A stretch of DNA of 28,981 nucleotides, taken from positions 1-28,981 of the forward strand of contig CAIVZW010000593.1 of NCBI GenBank assembly GCA_903910495.1, given 5' to 3'. A program made the position numbers and the translations under genes. Each line of letters begins with the position of its first letter. The first letter of the stretch is position 1. Positions 7,107 through 15,493 of the stretch are shown here, in pieces. This stretch comes from an uncultured beta proteobacterium. Its GTDB lineage: Bacteria > Pseudomonadota > Gammaproteobacteria > Burkholderiales > Rhodocyclaceae. Below the pieces are notes generated by a model that worked only from the letters and a program-made list of their open reading frames with translations, was not told where the DNA came from and searched no databases.

Positions 7107-8131
7107 TGCAAGACGAGCTAGCAGTGTCACTAGAATGCTTGCTCGGCGAGCCAATAGCAGGCATTGAGAAAATCGGCGCCGGCGGTAACAGCCGTGTCTA
7201 TCGGGTTGACACGAAGAGTGGAAGTTTTGCTGCCAAGTTCTACTTTCAACGTACCGCCGATGGCCGTGACCGGCTCGACGCCGAGTTTAGTAGCCTGCGT
7301 TTCCTTTGGGATAACCATGTTCGCTGTATCCCGCAGCCATTGGTGGCCGATCGCGATCGACAGATCGCCGTTTGCCAATACATCCCCGGCAGCGAGATTC
7401 CCGCGGAACACGTAACTGAAGCAAACATCAATCAGCTGACCGACTTCCTCGCCAGTCTCAGGGCGCTTGCCACAGTACCCGGCGCGGCGGTTCTTCCCCT
7501 CGCGGCAGAAGCGGCTTTTTCCGTGGCAGGTATTGTGGATAACATCCGTGCTCGATTCGACCTGCTGCAAGGGGTAAGTGGCCAGAAGCTGATCTATCAG
7601 GACCTGACACAATTCCTTCACGACCAGTTTTCGCCGGCTCTGGTCCGTTGGGAGAGTAGAGCCCGTATAGACCTTGGTGAAGTTGCCTACTCGACTGAGA
7701 TTCCTCAGGCTGCACGTACTTTGAGCCCATCTGATTTCGGCTTCCACAATGCGTTGCTGGGTGATGATGGAGTTCTTAGCTTTCTGGACTTCGAATATTT
7801 CGGATGGGACGATCCAGCCAAGATGGTCTCTGATTTTCTGTGGCACCCACGCTCGACAATGGCAGAAACACTCAAAGATCGGTATGCAGATCGCCTGATG
7901 GAAGTATTCAGCGATTTAGACGGCCTGGGCCTTCGCTTACACGCCGTCTTCCCGCTATTTGGGCTTAAATGGTGCATGATTCTGCTCAACGAATTTCGTC
8001 CGGAGAACTTGGCCCGTCGTCGTTTTGCCAATGGTTCCATAGACGAAGTCGAATCCGTCTTGCTTGCACAGTTGAATAAGGCACGGAATACCCTGATGAA
8101 GGTTGAACAAGGCATGAGACGATTTTCCTGA
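7103..8131 (+). CDS. APH-fold phosphotransferase (sugar kinase-like)
   Basis: A 342-residue protein of the aminoglycoside phosphotransferase/choline kinase fold. The N-lobe has GAGGNSRVYRV (25-35) and a candidate ATP lysine K45 in AAKFY. The catalytic loop is SPSDFGFHN with D211 as base and N216 at the expected +5 position, and LDFEY supplies the metal-binding D229. The histidine usually found two residues before the catalytic aspartate is proline. In this setting, translationally coupled to a HAD phosphatase, a small-molecule kinase acting on a sugar or sugar phosphate is far more likely than antibiotic resistance. Its substrate is unknown. Confidence 0.8.
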   Translation: MMQDELAVSLECLLGEPIAGIEKIGAGGNSRVYRVDTKSGSFAAKFYFQRTADGRDRLDAEFSSLRFLWDNHVRCIPQPLVADRDRQIAVCQYIPGSEIPAEHVTEANINQLTDFLASLRALATVPGAAVLPLAAEAAFSVAGIVDNIRARFDLLQGVSGQKLIYQDLTQFLHDQFSPALVRWESRARIDLGEVAYSTEIPQAARTLSPSDFGFHNALLGDDGVLSFLDFEYFGWDDPAKMVSDFLWHPRSTMAETLKDRYADRLMEVFSDLDGLGLRLHAVFPLFGLKWCMILLNEFRPENLARRRFANGSIDEVESVLLAQLNKARNTLMKVEQGMRRFS

Positions 8132-8142
8132 ACGGTACCGAT

Positions 8143-8970
8143 ATGACAAAACAAGACACTTCCAAAGTAACTCTCGACAGGCGCTCACGGGATATCCGCG
8201 CTAGGATCGTCCATGTTCTGGGGCACGGTGGCCGCGGCCATCTCGGTACCTCGCTGTCTCTCGTCGAGATTCTTCGTGTTCTCTATGACACAGTGATGCA
8301 CTATGACCCTAAGAAACCGCAGTGGCCGGGCCGTGATCGATTCATCCTGAGCAAGGGCCACGGCTGCATCACCCAGTATGTGATGCTACAGGAGAAAGGA
8401 TTCTTCGCTGCTGAAGAGTTGACCAAGTTCTGTAAGTTTGATGGCATCCTCGGTGGTCATCCTGATCCCAAGGTTCCCGGTATCGAGGTGTCTACGGGCA
8501 GTTTGGGTCATGGCTTGCCGATCTCCGTCGGCATGGCTATCTGCGCGAAACGTGATACCTCTCCGCATCGGGTTTTCACAGTGTTAGGCGACGGCGAATG
8601 CAACGAAGGTTCGGTATGGGAGGCCGCCATGAGCGCCGCCAAGCACAAACTGGATAATCTCGTCGTTATGGTTGATTACAACAAGCTACAGTCCTACGCG
8701 TCGACCTATGAGGTGCTTGATCTGGAACCCTTTGCCGACAAATGGCGTGCCTTCGGCTTTGCAACAGAGGAGGTCGACGGCCATGACGTGGCAGCCCTAG
8801 AGCACCTACTGACGAAACTGCCGCTGCAGCATAACAAGCCAACGGCTATCATCTGTCATACTGTTAAGGGCAAGGGCGTTGCCTTTGCCGAGCACAATCT
8901 CAAATGGCATCACAAGAGCAGCATCAAGGACGCAGATATCCAGCAACTGCTTGCCGCAATCGAGGACTGA
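8143..8970 (+). CDS. transketolase, N-terminal (TPP pyrophosphate-binding) subunit
   Basis: This is the first half of a two-subunit transketolase (275 residues), which moves two-carbon ketol units between sugar phosphates. It carries GRGHLG (31-36), the SKGH block (70-73), GGHPDPK, STGSLGHGL (117-125) and the thiamine diphosphate motif GDGECNEG...N (149-180). It begins 11 bases after the kinase gene and ends 3 bases before the second subunit. A second transketolase inside a polysaccharide locus suggests a dedicated supply of a ketose phosphate, or use of the enzyme to build a branched or elongated sugar; both are inferences. Confidence 0.93.
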   Translation: MTKQDTSKVTLDRRSRDIRARIVHVLGHGGRGHLGTSLSLVEILRVLYDTVMHYDPKKPQWPGRDRFILSKGHGCITQYVMLQEKGFFAAEELTKFCKFDGILGGHPDPKVPGIEVSTGSLGHGLPISVGMAICAKRDTSPHRVFTVLGDGECNEGSVWEAAMSAAKHKLDNLVVMVDYNKLQSYASTYEVLDLEPFADKWRAFGFATEEVDGHDVAALEHLLTKLPLQHNKPTAIICHTVKGKGVAFAEHNLKWHHKSSIKDADIQQLLAAIED

Positions 8971-8973
8971 ACC

Positions 8974-9900
8974 ATGCGCGAAACCTGTCTCGATGAAGTC
9001 TACAAACTAGCAAAAACCGATGAGCGTATCTATTTCGTCGGCTCCGATCTGGGCTTTGGCACCTTAAAGAACTTTCAGGAGGAAATGCCCGACCGTTTCT
9101 TCATGGAGGGGATTGCAGAAGCCCATATTGTTGGTATGGCGAGTGGCATGGCACTGGAAGGCAAGATAGTCTATGTAAACACCATCAGCACCTTCCTGAC
9201 CCGGCGCTGCTACGAACAAGTCGTGGTCGATGTCTGTCTGCACAACCTCAAGGTGAGGCTTATCGGGAATGGCGGTGGGGTGGTGTATGCGCCGCTGGGA
9301 CCGACGCATCTGGCCATCGAGGATATATCCATCTTTCGCGCCATTCCCAACATAACCATCGTTGCGCCAGCCGACGCCGACGAGATGCGCCGCTTGATGC
9401 TGCAAACCGTCGACTATCCTGGACCGATCTATATCCGTTTGGGCAAAGGCTATGATCCCATTGTCACTAACGACGATGTTCCTTTCCGGATCGGCAAGGC
9501 ATTGCCCATGCGTCCAGGCAATGACGTATTGCTGGTGACGACGGGCATTACGCTCAAACTGGCCCAGGAGGCGGCTGAAAGTCTCGCCAGTTCAGGAATC
9601 TCCGCCGCGATTCTGCACATGCCAACCATCAAGCCCTTGGATACTGAAGCCTTCTTCGATCATGCGCGGGCGGTTCGCGCTATTATCACCATCGAGGAGA
9701 ACACGATCCTCGGTGGCTTGGGAGGGGCCATCGCGGAACTCGTTGCCGAAGCCAACTTCGACCCCGCAAAGCGTTTCAAGCGCATCGGAATCCCCGACGT
9801 TTTTCCAGACAGATATGGCTCTCAAGACAAACTGATGGAATATTACGGAATTACTTCTGCAGAGATTGTGACAACCTGCCACACCCTACTTGGCATATAA
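8974..9900 (+). CDS. transketolase, C-terminal (pyrimidine-binding) subunit
   Basis: The second half of the split transketolase (308 residues), matching the Pyr-binding and C-terminal domains. The glutamate that activates thiamine diphosphate is E49 in GIAEAHIVGMASGMA. GPTHLAIEDISIFRAIPN and IVAPADADE are the classic Pyr-domain blocks, and the C-terminal regulatory domain reads LLVTTGITL onward. Together with the upstream gene it covers a normal-sized transketolase. The 3-base gap implies stoichiometric expression. It could in principle act with 1-deoxyxylulose-like chemistry, but the partner subunit is clearly transketolase type. Confidence 0.92.
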   Translation: MRETCLDEVYKLAKTDERIYFVGSDLGFGTLKNFQEEMPDRFFMEGIAEAHIVGMASGMALEGKIVYVNTISTFLTRRCYEQVVVDVCLHNLKVRLIGNGGGVVYAPLGPTHLAIEDISIFRAIPNITIVAPADADEMRRLMLQTVDYPGPIYIRLGKGYDPIVTNDDVPFRIGKALPMRPGNDVLLVTTGITLKLAQEAAESLASSGISAAILHMPTIKPLDTEAFFDHARAVRAIITIEENTILGGLGGAIAELVAEANFDPAKRFKRIGIPDVFPDRYGSQDKLMEYYGITSAEIVTTCHTLLGI

Positions 9901-9930
9901 ACCTTTACTTATCGTTGATAGGAGTAACAC

Positions 9931-10596
9931 ATGGGACAACTGAGGAATTTTGTAACTCCATTGCATACGGCAACTCGCCGCGACTATCTAGCGCGAATGA
10001 TTGATGACAAAGTCAATTGCATGCTAAAGGCAAAGGAATACGAAGCCGACTATTGGGATGGCGATCGTCGCTACGGTTACGGAGGTTACAAGTTCATGCC
10101 TGGTCGTTGGAAGCCGGTAGCTGAAGCTCTGATCAAAACTTATAATCTGAAGGCCGGCTCGAAAGTTCTTGACGTTGGCTGCGGCAAGGGATTTCTTCTA
10201 TATGAAATGCTTCAGCTCGAACCCGGTCTGGAAATTGTTGGGTTTGATATTTCGCGTCACGGATTGGCGAATGCACATCCCGATATCAAGGACAAGCTTT
10301 TTTCCTACCGAGCTCAGGATCGCTACCCTTTCGGTGATAAACAATTCGACTTGGTAATTTCGCTGGGGTGCTTCCATAATCTGCGTCTCTTCGAACTGGC
10401 TACTGCATTGTCTGAGGTTGAGCGGGTCGGCAAGCAGGGCTACGTGATGCTTGAGAGCTATCGAAATGAACAGGAGCTTTTTAATGTCCAGTGTTGGGCA
10501 TTAACCTGTGAGTCATTCTTTGACACGGCAGAATGGATCTGGCTCTACAACCATTTCGGCTATACCGGCGACTACGAATTCATCTATTTTGAATGA
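9931..10596 (+). CDS. class I SAM-dependent methyltransferase
   Basis: A 221-residue class I methyltransferase. The SAM-binding motif I is VLDVGCGKGFLL (79-90), followed by GFDISRHGL for the acidic strand-2 position and FDLVISLGCFHN for motif II. The short C-terminus ends in an aromatic-rich tail. A good ribosome binding site (AGGAG at 9920-9924) fixes the ATG at 9931. The ADH gene starts inside its stop codon (ATGA), so the pair is translationally coupled. It probably methylates a sugar intermediate; the acceptor and the O, N or C specificity are not readable. Confidence 0.85.
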   Translation: MGQLRNFVTPLHTATRRDYLARMIDDKVNCMLKAKEYEADYWDGDRRYGYGGYKFMPGRWKPVAEALIKTYNLKAGSKVLDVGCGKGFLLYEMLQLEPGLEIVGFDISRHGLANAHPDIKDKLFSYRAQDRYPFGDKQFDLVISLGCFHNLRLFELATALSEVERVGKQGYVMLESYRNEQELFNVQCWALTCESFFDTAEWIWLYNHFGYTGDYEFIYFE

Positions 10597-11660
10597 TTGG
10601 GCTAGCATCCATGCGACCAAAAAAAATCCAGGCAGCAGTTCTTGTCGAACTGAATACTCCCCTGCAAATTGTCGAACTTGACCTGCCGGAAAAACTCTCC
10701 TACGGACAAGTGCTGGTTAAAGTGCACTACAGCGGCATCTGCGGCGCACAAATCAACGAAATTGATGGTGCCAAGGGGCCAGACAAGTTCCTTCCTCACC
10801 TGCTCGGCCATGAAGGGTCGGCCACGGTATTGGAAGTCGGCGAGGGCGTTCGTACCGTCAAACCCGGTGACAAGGTCGTGATGCACTGGCGCCAAAGTAA
10901 CGGCATCCAGTCGCCGACGCCGACCTATTTCTGGGATGGTCGAAAGGTCAATGCCGGGTGGGTAACCACCTTTAATGACTACGCTATTGTTTCTGAAAAC
11001 CGCGTTACGCCAATTCCTGATAATTTCGACCTGAAACTAGCGCCGCTCTTCGGTTGTGCCGTGACCACCGCTTTCGGCGTCATCAACAACAATGCCGCCG
11101 TCAAGGTTGGCCAATCAGTTGTGGTATTTGGTGTCGGCGGGGTAGGCCTCAATACAGTGCAGGCCGCGGCCATGGTGTCAGCAAATCCGGTGATCGCCGT
11201 TGACATTGTTGATAGCAAAATCGAGATGGCCAAACGTTTTGGTGCAACGCATGCTTTAAACTCACGCAAGATTGCCGACATCGACGACCAGATTCGAACG
11301 ATTGTCGGAGCAGGTGGCGCAGACGTAGTCGTCGATACCACTGGCAACCCGCGTGTGATCGAACAAGCTTACGGACTGACTCATGCAGACGGCAAGACTA
11401 TTCTGGTGGGTGTGCCAAGGAAAGGCGAGAACGTCTCGATTTACACTCTGCCCTTGCATTTCAAGAAGGTTCTGCGAGGGTCGCATGGAGGGGACGCTGA
11501 ACCACATCTCGAGATTCCTCGCTATTCTCGGCTAGTGCAGAACGGCAAGCTAAAACTCGACGGTCTTATCACCCACGAATTCAAGCTCACACAGATAAAT
11601 GAGGCGATCGATGTTGTTCGCGGCGGCGAGGCAGGTCGCGTCATTGTGAGCATGGATTAA
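10593..11660 (+). CDS. zinc-dependent alcohol dehydrogenase family (MDR) oxidoreductase
   Basis: A 355-residue medium-chain dehydrogenase/reductase. The catalytic zinc ligands can be placed at C50 (SGICGAQ), H73-E74 (LLGHEG) and a later GCAVTTA cysteine. The NAD(P) site is VFGVGGVGLN. The four-cysteine structural zinc lobe of classical ADH is missing; the loop reads HWRQSNGIQSPTPTYFWDG instead. Similar ADH-like proteins occur in polysaccharide loci. It could oxidise or reduce a hydroxyl of a sugar or sugar phosphate, perhaps the transketolase product. The next in-frame ATG at 10611 is an alternative start. Confidence 0.88.
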   Translation: MIGLASMRPKKIQAAVLVELNTPLQIVELDLPEKLSYGQVLVKVHYSGICGAQINEIDGAKGPDKFLPHLLGHEGSATVLEVGEGVRTVKPGDKVVMHWRQSNGIQSPTPTYFWDGRKVNAGWVTTFNDYAIVSENRVTPIPDNFDLKLAPLFGCAVTTAFGVINNNAAVKVGQSVVVFGVGGVGLNTVQAAAMVSANPVIAVDIVDSKIEMAKRFGATHALNSRKIADIDDQIRTIVGAGGADVVVDTTGNPRVIEQAYGLTHADGKTILVGVPRKGENVSIYTLPLHFKKVLRGSHGGDAEPHLEIPRYSRLVQNGKLKLDGLITHEFKLTQINEAIDVVRGGEAGRVIVSMD

Positions 11661-11927
11661 GCAAAGGATCAGGCCTCTAAAGGTAACCGCGCACTAATAG
11701 GACAAGCAAGACAAGCAAGTATAGGTCCGTCGGTGAGTTCTCCGAAGATAATCATCGATTCGACGCGTCTTTCTCGAAATCGAAATGTTCGTCGGCACGA
11801 CCACAATGAATCTCAAGGTGCCAAATTCGCTAACTATTGGGAAATAGTTTTCAATTAAAACATTGGTGTTGTCCAGGCTGTTGTTCTCGGTATTAGTCCA
11901 AGGTACCGTCAGGCGAAGGGAGGGGTA
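11661..11927. promoter_or_regulatory. AT-rich gap dividing the operon; possible internal promoter or gene remnant
   Basis: This is the only long gap in an otherwise tightly packed gene train. GC falls to roughly 37 percent around 11821-11880 by direct count. There is a short tandem repeat of GACAAGCAA near 11700-11718. Short open frames on both strands look faintly coding-like but match nothing I know. A strong purine-rich ribosome binding site (AAGGGAGGGG, 11916-11925) precedes the next gene. No clear -35/-10 pair or terminator hairpin was found, so a promoter is inferred only from spacing and composition. Confidence 0.35.
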
Positions 11928-12998
11928 GTGAGTCGCAAACTCGGAATTGGCATTGTTGGTGGGGGCATGATTAGCCAAATTGCCCATTTGCCATTCTATC
12001 TTGCTGACAGCCGATGCGAGGTTCGGGCTATTGCTGAATCACGACCGTCATTGGTTCGCCATCTGCGAGAACACTTCGGCATCAGTCGGGTGGTAGATAG
12101 TATTGGAGAGTTTATTTCTGACCCTTTCATTACATCGGTGGTCATAATTTCTCCTCGGCCTGCTACTGGGCCACTGGCGCTGTCTGCGCTGGAAGCCGGC
12201 AAGGACGTTATTGTAGAGAAGCCAATGGCTCATACGGTAGAGCAGGCAGCGCGGTTGGTACGTGCTGCAACGGCATATTGCCGGATCATTGGCGTTGCAT
12301 TTATGAAACGCTACGACCCGGGTGTGCAAGTCGCGAAACGGGAACTTGCACGCATTCAAGATAGCGGCGAGTTTGGCTCACTGTTGTTTTCTCGTTTCTA
12401 TGACTTTGCGCGCGACTATGCACTACCACCACCTCCCCACAAGCGACCACAGGAAAGCCGTCCAGTTCGTTTCGAAACTTGGCCTACTGCACCAGACTGG
12501 CTGCCACGGAGTCGTGCTGATGAGTATGCCTGGTTTATGAATGCTGCCAGTCATGACATTAATCTGATGCACTATTTTTTCCCAGACGATTTGCACTTAA
12601 TCTGCGCTACCGCTCCTAGTGGTGGCGCGCTTACCGCGACTTTTGAGCACGCAGGTGTACCGGTGGTATTCGAATTGGCCAAGAGTGCAGCGGGTACTTG
12701 GATACAGGGTGCCGAGTTCGTATTTGAAAAAGGCAGGCTATTACTGGAAATACCCTCTCCAATGGCTATCGATCGGGCATCGCGTGTCACAATTAACGAG
12801 CACACAAATGCTGCCGCTGTGCGGGAATTGCTGGTAGAAAATGTCTGGAGTTTCAAGCGCCAGGCCCACGCCTTTGTTGGCGACCTGATTGAGCGTACTC
12901 AGCCGTTGACCAGCGGTGTTGATGCCCTCGATGACCTACAATTGATCGAAGCCATCTGGCGTCAAGTTTGTAATCTGGAGGCAAAGAGTGTCCACTGA
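11928..12998 (+). CDS. Gfo/Idh/MocA family NAD(P)-dependent oxidoreductase
   Basis: A 356-residue oxidoreductase of the Gfo/Idh/MocA family. The Rossmann motif is GIVGGGMISQ (7-16) and the signature EKPMAHT lies at 97-103, with K98 the usual catalytic lysine. Family members oxidise or reduce sugar hydroxyls and ketones, often on nucleotide sugars. It starts with GTG at 11928 behind a strong ribosome binding site. It overlaps the following C-methyltransferase by 11 bases. A plausible inference is that it makes or reduces the keto-sugar that the neighbouring C-methyltransferase uses. Confidence 0.9.
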   Translation: MSRKLGIGIVGGGMISQIAHLPFYLADSRCEVRAIAESRPSLVRHLREHFGISRVVDSIGEFISDPFITSVVIISPRPATGPLALSALEAGKDVIVEKPMAHTVEQAARLVRAATAYCRIIGVAFMKRYDPGVQVAKRELARIQDSGEFGSLLFSRFYDFARDYALPPPPHKRPQESRPVRFETWPTAPDWLPRSRADEYAWFMNAASHDINLMHYFFPDDLHLICATAPSGGALTATFEHAGVPVVFELAKSAAGTWIQGAEFVFEKGRLLLEIPSPMAIDRASRVTINEHTNAAAVRELLVENVWSFKRQAHAFVGDLIERTQPLTSGVDALDDLQLIEAIWRQVCNLEAKSVH

Positions 12999-14235
12999 AC
13001 TTGTTCATATTCGCAAGACTTGCCGTTGCTGCGGATCTTTTTTCATTGAGTTGAGTGTGCCCCTGGCCAAGGTACCAATTGTTTCACCAAACGTTAATGT
13101 AACCGACAAGTCTGTAGTTACGACCGTGGCGCCTTTGGATACCTATCTTTGCCGCGATTGCGGCCTTATCCAATTGATCCATGTGGTCGACCCCTCGCTG
13201 ATCTATCGTAATTATCTTTATCGCACTGTCATTTCAAAGGGTCTGGCCGAGCATTTCGGTGGGTTGTGCAACACAGCGGTCGAGCGGTTGAAGTTGCAGC
13301 CTGGTAGTCTTGTTGTCGAATTCGGCAGTAATGATGGCACGCTACTCAGCTTCTTCCAAGAAAAGGGCATGCGTGTGCAGGGTGTTGACCCGGCAAGCGT
13401 GATAGCGGCAGAGGCCACAGCACGTGGCATTCCGACCAAGGCAGATTTCTTCGGTGAGCGCCTGGCTGGCGATCTCGCGCAGACTGTGGGCCGCGCTGAT
13501 TTGATTCTGTCCAACAATGTGATGGCCAACATCGACAATCTGGAGGATGTCATCCGGGGCGTCAAGACCCTGTTGACGGACGACGGTGCCTATGCCTTCG
13601 AAACACAGTACGCTCTCGACGTATTCGAACACACATTGCTGGACGTGATATACCACGAACATATCTCCTGTTTCTCGGTGCGGCCGGTAGTGCGAGCCTT
13701 TGCCCGCTTCGGCTTGGAGGTTTTCGACGCCGAGCGCATCCCAACTAAAGGCGGATCCATTCGCTTCTGGATTCAGCACAAGGGCGGTCCACGGCAGGTC
13801 TCGGCAAGAGTTGGCGAACTGATTGCTTTGGAAAACACGACCGGTCTTTATGATCCCGCCTACCACCAGCGCTTTAGCGCCAAGGTAATCGACCTCAAGA
13901 CAAGATTGCATACCCTGATTGCTGAAGCCCGTGCTGGCGGCCAAGCTATCGCCGCCTACGGTACTTCTGTCGGTTGCGCTGCCCTTATCCACCAATTTGA
14001 ACTGGAGGATAAATTGGACTTCATGCTCGACGATACGCCCTTCAAGGACCGGATCGAGGGGCCGGGCTACGACCTGCCCGTATATTCCGGCGCGGGCGTC
14101 CTTCAGCAGCAGCCTGCGCTGATCATCATTCTGGCCTGGCGCTATACGCAGCCTATCGTGGCCAAGCATCAGGAATATATCCGGCGCGGTGGCAGGTTTC
14201 TGGTGCCTCTGCCCGATATCGATTTGATCCCGTAA
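12988..14235 (+). CDS. sugar C-methyltransferase (Methyltransf_13/14 family)
   Basis: A 415-residue protein with the full layout of NDP-keto-sugar C-methyltransferases such as TylC3/NovU. It has an N-terminal zinc site (C12, C15, C55, C58 as CxxC pairs), a SAM domain with intact motif EFGSNDGTLL (111-120), the conserved YHEHISCFS block and a C-terminal Rossmann-like domain (AYGTSVGCAALIH, then DDTPFKDR). These enzymes add a methyl to a carbon next to a keto group on a nucleotide sugar. The GTG at 12988 has a GGAGG eight bases upstream. Its presence predicts a branched-chain, C-methylated sugar in the glycan. Confidence 0.9.
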   Translation: MSTELVHIRKTCRCCGSFFIELSVPLAKVPIVSPNVNVTDKSVVTTVAPLDTYLCRDCGLIQLIHVVDPSLIYRNYLYRTVISKGLAEHFGGLCNTAVERLKLQPGSLVVEFGSNDGTLLSFFQEKGMRVQGVDPASVIAAEATARGIPTKADFFGERLAGDLAQTVGRADLILSNNVMANIDNLEDVIRGVKTLLTDDGAYAFETQYALDVFEHTLLDVIYHEHISCFSVRPVVRAFARFGLEVFDAERIPTKGGSIRFWIQHKGGPRQVSARVGELIALENTTGLYDPAYHQRFSAKVIDLKTRLHTLIAEARAGGQAIAAYGTSVGCAALIHQFELEDKLDFMLDDTPFKDRIEGPGYDLPVYSGAGVLQQQPALIIILAWRYTQPIVAKHQEYIRRGGRFLVPLPDIDLIP

Positions 14236-14252
14236 CGGAGTTGGACATCTTC

Positions 14253-15449
14253 GTGACTATGACCAAACGACAAAATCATCTCGAGTACTACCGCCAGCAC
14301 GGTATTGCGCCGGTACGTTATGACCTGAGCAGCATGGACGCTCATCTGCAGCGGCGTGAAGCACTCTATAACAAGCTTGGTATCCTGCCTTTCGCTTTCA
14401 AGGGCGCCACAGTTCTGGAAGTGGCGGCAGGCACGGGTCACAACAGCCTCTACCTGGCCCAGCTCCAACCAGCGCGGCTGCTCCTTCTAGAACCCAACGC
14501 GACCGCTGTCGAGCATATTCGTGGCGCATATGCAGGCTTCGATTTGCCGCATATCGCACCCGAGATCGTGATGCATACCCTGCAGGACTTCGAGCCGGCA
14601 GAATCCTTCGACGTGGTTCTATGCGAAAACTGGCTGGGTAACTCCGCCCAAGAGCTCGCGTTACTCGACAAGCTTAGTCACATGGTGGCACCCGGCGGTG
14701 CGCTGGTCGTAACCACTGTGGCACCGATTGGTTTTGTTCCCAACCTCCTGAGACGCTATCTGGTGCCCTATCTGGTTTCTCCCAATCTGGATTTCGAGGC
14801 GAAATCAGCGGTTCTCGAAGAAGCCTTCGCTCCGCACCTGAATACGCTAGGTGCCATGACGCGAAACACACGTGACTGGGTTCAGGACAATATGCTTAAC
14901 CCGGCTTATTTTGGTCTGTGTCTCAGTATCCCAGCGGTCATCGAGCGACTGCGGGCACGCTTCGATGTCGTTGGTGCCAGCCCATCCTTTGCCGAGGACT
15001 GGCGCTGGTTCAAGTCTTTGGCAGGAGAGGGCAAGTGGATCAATGGACATATCCTAGAAGAATATTGGCGCAAGGCCCACAACTATCTGGACTACCGGCA
15101 GCCCGTAACCCCGGGCGATCCTGACACCACCAATCGCATGGAACTGCTTGCCTACGGGATTCTCGCTGCTGTCGAAGCCCATGAAGACGCACACATAGCC
15201 CACATTGACCATGTCTCATCCGCAGCGACAAAGGTACGGAAGCTGCTGCTCGAATTCATTGGGGTCTTGCCCGCTGAACTGCCAGCCGTCAAGGCTTTGC
15301 AGGAGTTTGCAGACCTTGCCTTTGGATTACCTGCTGGCGCGGTCGATGCGGTATCGCACATGAAGCATTTCAGATCACTGTTCGGTCGGGAGACTTCTTA
15401 TCTTTCCCTGGTACGCAGACCCGCTTGGTCGTCTGCCGTTCCGGTTTGA
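14253..15449 (+). CDS. SAM-dependent methyltransferase with long helical C-terminal domain
   Basis: A roughly 398-residue protein with an N-terminal class I SAM domain (VLEVAAGTGHNS near 54-65, then LLLLEPNATAVEH) and a long C-terminal part I cannot assign. The start is uncertain. The frame opens with TTG at 14241 directly against GGAG, which is too close. GTG at 14253 has usable purines upstream, and ATG at 14259 is possible; I chose 14253. It lies 17 bases after the C-methyltransferase gene in the same operon. Probably a sugar methyltransferase of the locus; the acceptor is unknown. Confidence 0.8.
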   Translation: MTMTKRQNHLEYYRQHGIAPVRYDLSSMDAHLQRREALYNKLGILPFAFKGATVLEVAAGTGHNSLYLAQLQPARLLLLEPNATAVEHIRGAYAGFDLPHIAPEIVMHTLQDFEPAESFDVVLCENWLGNSAQELALLDKLSHMVAPGGALVVTTVAPIGFVPNLLRRYLVPYLVSPNLDFEAKSAVLEEAFAPHLNTLGAMTRNTRDWVQDNMLNPAYFGLCLSIPAVIERLRARFDVVGASPSFAEDWRWFKSLAGEGKWINGHILEEYWRKAHNYLDYRQPVTPGDPDTTNRMELLAYGILAAVEAHEDAHIAHIDHVSSAATKVRKLLLEFIGVLPAELPAVKALQEFADLAFGLPAGAVDAVSHMKHFRSLFGRETSYLSLVRRPAWSSAVPV

Positions 15450-15493
15450 ACCAAGTAGCACGTAACAAGGCGAATCACGGAGGGAATAACGGC

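Noticed and set aside
7103..8131. Aminoglycoside resistance gene
   Set aside because: The APH fold is present, but the gene is coupled to a phosphatase in a sugar operon and the catalytic loop differs from resistance enzymes.
11694..11987. 97-residue minus-strand open frame across the AT-rich gap
   Set aside because: It begins inside the oxidoreductase gene on the opposite strand, has no ribosome binding site and matches no family I know.
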